From Candidatus Nanoarchaeia archaeon (lineage in GTDB: Archaea; Nanoarchaeota; Nanoarchaeia; SCGC-AAA011-G17; JAFCDX01), in NCBI GenBank assembly GCA_028717785.1, contig JAQUND010000077.1, forward strand, positions 1 through 7,322: DNA of 7,322 nt, in the 5' to 3' direction. The notes beneath the pieces are model-generated. The model did no database searches. It was given only the letters and a program-made list of their open reading frames with translations, and was not told the origin of the DNA. Below are positions 5,417 through 7,322 of the stretch, in pieces (within the stretch, counting starts at the first letter, position 1; every line of letters begins with the position of its first letter). Both the position numbers and the translations under genes were made by a program.

Positions 5417-6901
5417 TTATCCATTTTCTAAAGTAATCACTTTTGAGTTATTATAAATATGCTTTGCATACTGTAATCTTTTTTTGTTTTCAGCGAATAT
5501 AAAAAATAAAATTTGATTTTTTTTAACTTTTTCATTTAGCTTAACATTGAAAAAAATACCTGCACCTTGATCTTCTGGTGCTCCTGCAACCTTTGCAATT
5601 TTTACTAAACTTTTATTTGAAATTTCTTTTATAATACCTGAATTTTTAGCTCTAATCTCACATCTAAATTTACCTAATTTTATTTTATCTGAACTAATAT
5701 TAGGATTACCACCTTGTGCTTTTATTATTTCTTTCATTTTTTTTAATGCTAATCCCGATTCTAAAACACCCAGAGCTTTATTATATGAATTTTTTACTCC
5801 TACCATAGATAATAATATAGAAGCCATCTTTACTGCTTTTTCTTTAAGATCTTTAGGCCCTTTATTTTCTAAAATCATTAGTACATCTCTTGCTTCTAAC
5901 GCTGGTCCAATACCATTACCAACTGGTTGTCTTCCATCAGAAAAGTAAGTTCTAATTTCCATTCCAAGTAATTTACCAAGAAATTCAAATTTTCTTTTTA
6001 ATCTTTTAGCAATACTCATAGATTCTACTTTACTACCTTTACCCCAGGGTATATCTAATATAATGTGAGTTGCGCCAACAGAAAATTTCTTAGCTAATAT
6101 ACTTGCTAACATTATTCCTTCTGGATCTAGAGAAATTGTTTTTTCAACTTTTATTAATTTATCATCAGCACTAGCAAGTTCTAAAGCACCACCCCAAACC
6201 ATACATCCACCAACTTCTTTTATTATTTTTCTAATATTATTAACTGAGTGTTCAACTGGAGCAAGTACTTCCATTGTATCACTAGTTCCAGAAGCAGATG
6301 TTATACTTCTTGTACTAGTCTTGGGCATAATATAACCAAGAGCGGTTACTATTGGAATAATAATCATAGTGGTTCTATTACCAGGAATACCCGAAATAGA
6401 ATGTTTATCTAATATGGGATATTTATTCAAATTTAATCTTTTACCATTATCAGTTATTGCTTCTGTTAAATAAGCACTTTCATATAAAGACAATCCATTA
6501 ACATAACATCCAGAAACAAAATAAGTTATTTCAACTTCAGTTAATCTATTTTCAACAATATCTTTTATAATTTCATTAATCTCTATTTTTGTCAATCTAT
6601 CTCCATCTAATTTCTTTTTAATATACTGTAATGAAATTGGTTTTGGTTCAACAGAAATATTAACAATAGTTTTATCTTTTAATTTAAGTAAATTTGTTAC
6701 TTCTTCAAATAAACCTATACTTCCTCTTTTTATTTTAGAATCTTTAGATATATCAACTGCAACAACAATTTCCTTTCTTTCTTTTTTTATTTTTATTCTA
6801 TCTAAGGATTTTAAATCTAAATTACTAGCATCATGAGTATTAAGAACTGCTACTAATGGTCCACCTGAACTAAAATTTACGGATTTTACTTTTAATTTCA
6901 T
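5417..6901 (-). CDS. deoA: AMP phosphorylase
   Basis: 494 residues, close to the usual length of about 500. It phosphorolyses AMP (and other NMPs) to ribose-1,5-bisphosphate and the free base, the first step of the pathway whose later enzymes lie at 415..3252. It belongs to the thymidine/pyrimidine phosphorylase family with the extra N-terminal domain of the archaeal AMP enzymes (about residues 1-85, a small beta-rich domain). Motifs are DKHSISGIPGNRTT (165-178), KTSTRS (194-199), SGTSDTMEVLAPV (204-216), WGGALELASADD (236-247, with the acidic pair at the family's proton-donor region) and SLDPEG. The SGTSDTMEVL form and the N-terminal domain separate it from bacterial thymidine phosphorylases. 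Its ATG overlaps the stop of the upstream transporter gene (ATGA, 6901..6898). There is no clear Shine-Dalgarno, so translation is probably coupled. Confidence 0.95.
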   Translation of the reverse strand: MKLKVKSVNFSSGGPLVAVLNTHDASNLDLKSLDRIKIKKERKEIVVAVDISKDSKIKRGSIGLFEEVTNLLKLKDKTIVNISVEPKPISLQYIKKKLDGDRLTKIEINEIIKDIVENRLTEVEITYFVSGCYVNGLSLYESAYLTEAITDNGKRLNLNKYPILDKHSISGIPGNRTTMIIIPIVTALGYIMPKTSTRSITSASGTSDTMEVLAPVEHSVNNIRKIIKEVGGCMVWGGALELASADDKLIKVEKTISLDPEGIMLASILAKKFSVGATHIILDIPWGKGSKVESMSIAKRLKRKFEFLGKLLGMEIRTYFSDGRQPVGNGIGPALEARDVLMILENKGPKDLKEKAVKMASILLSMVGVKNSYNKALGVLESGLALKKMKEIIKAQGGNPNISSDKIKLGKFRCEIRAKNSGIIKEISNKSLVKIAKVAGAPEDQGAGIFFNVKLNEKVKKNQILFFIFAENKKRLQYAKHIYNNSKVITLENG

Positions 6902-7322
6902 GATTTAGTAAGCAAATAATCTTTTATTATAATATAATAAGTAATTGATAATATTAATGGTCCAATTACCATACCAATAAAACCAAATACTAATAGCCCC
7001 CCAATAATACCAAGTAACATTATAATAGGACTTACATTTGCTTTATCTCCAATTATTTTTGGTCTTAAAACATTTTCAATTCCAGACATGAATATTAAAG
7101 AATAAATACTAAATAAAATAGCAAATAATATTTTTCCTTTATAAATTAACCAAATTGCAGCGGGAACCCAAATAACTCCAGCCCCTAAAGCAGGTAAGAT
7201 TACAAATATAATTGTTAATAAACCAAAGAAAAATGCGTGAGGTATCCCGAATATTAAAAATCCTATAGTTGCAAGTATTCCTTCTAATACAGCTGTACTA
7301 AAAAAACCATATATAATAGCAT
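6898..7322 (-). CDS. AI-2E family transporter (DUF20/UPF0118), C-terminal part (runs off right edge)
   Basis: The frame is open from the window edge to TGA at 6900..6898, giving 140 complete residues (first full codon GCT at 7320..7318). A Met at 7089 is internal, since clear family sequence continues upstream of it. The C-terminal family signatures are visible: AVLEGILATIGFLIFGIP, then ILPALGAGVIWVPAAIWL, then the conserved IENVLRPKIIG loop and the final GFIGMVIGPLIL membrane segment. Family members are multi-pass membrane proteins of about 350 residues. Some export signal molecules or act as Na+/H+ antiporters; the substrate here is unknown. Overlap with the AMP phosphorylase start suggests one mRNA. 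Family assignment is firm; a link to nucleotide metabolism is only contextual. Confidence 0.88.
   Translation of the reverse strand, partial: AIIYGFFSTAVLEGILATIGFLIFGIPHAFFFGLLTIIFVILPALGAGVIWVPAAIWLIYKGKILFAILFSIYSLIFMSGIENVLRPKIIGDKANVSPIIMLLGIIGGLLVFGFIGMVIGPLILSITYYIIIKDYLLTKS

Noticed and set aside
6898..7089. A separate 63-residue membrane protein
   Set aside because: The frame stays open to the window edge, and the upstream residues match the AI-2E family, so the Met at 7089 is internal.

Overview
The window is about 7.3 kb of very AT-rich archaeal DNA. Four things point to an archaeon: TATA boxes about 26 bases upstream of starts, GAGGTG Shine-Dalgarno sequences, a tRNA gene interrupted by bulge-helix-bulge type introns, and the archaeal AMP-to-3-phosphoglycerate pathway. 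The AT bias, the compact genes and the style of the form III RuBisCO suggest a DPANN lineage (Woesearchaeota/Pacearchaeota-like). That placement is inference; no rRNA is present.

Layout. 1..330 (minus) is the start of a membrane protein that resembles the archaeal SpoIIM-like family. 331..414 is a divergent promoter region with back-to-back TATA boxes. 415..3252 (plus) is a tight three-gene operon: ribose-1,5-bisphosphate isomerase, a HAD phosphatase (ATGA overlap) and form III RuBisCO. The RuBisCO appears to start at an ATT codon at 1954 behind a strong GAGGTG, because no ATG, GTG or TTG is available before residue 88. 3292..3451 (plus) is a tRNA-Ser(UGA) gene with two introns. 3552..5330 (minus) is a secreted, membrane-anchored protein rich in N-glycosylation sequons. 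5417..6901 (minus) is AMP phosphorylase, and its start overlaps the stop of an AI-2E-family transporter (6898..7322, minus) that runs off the right edge.

How the genes work together. AMP phosphorylase converts AMP and phosphate to adenine and ribose-1,5-bisphosphate. The isomerase turns this into ribulose-1,5-bisphosphate, and RuBisCO adds CO2 to give two 3-phosphoglycerates. All three enzymes of this nucleotide salvage route are encoded here, in two transcription units on opposite strands. The HAD enzyme is translationally coupled inside the isomerase-RuBisCO operon and may process a phosphorylated by-product.

The most notable finding is in the tRNA gene. One intron sits at the canonical anticodon-loop site (37/38) and the other in the T-loop (59/60). 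The two introns are close copies of each other (32 of 37 aligned bases identical by hand alignment, one 2-base gap). They share a hairpin stem and differ mainly in its loop. This looks like an intron that duplicated into a second site of the same gene.
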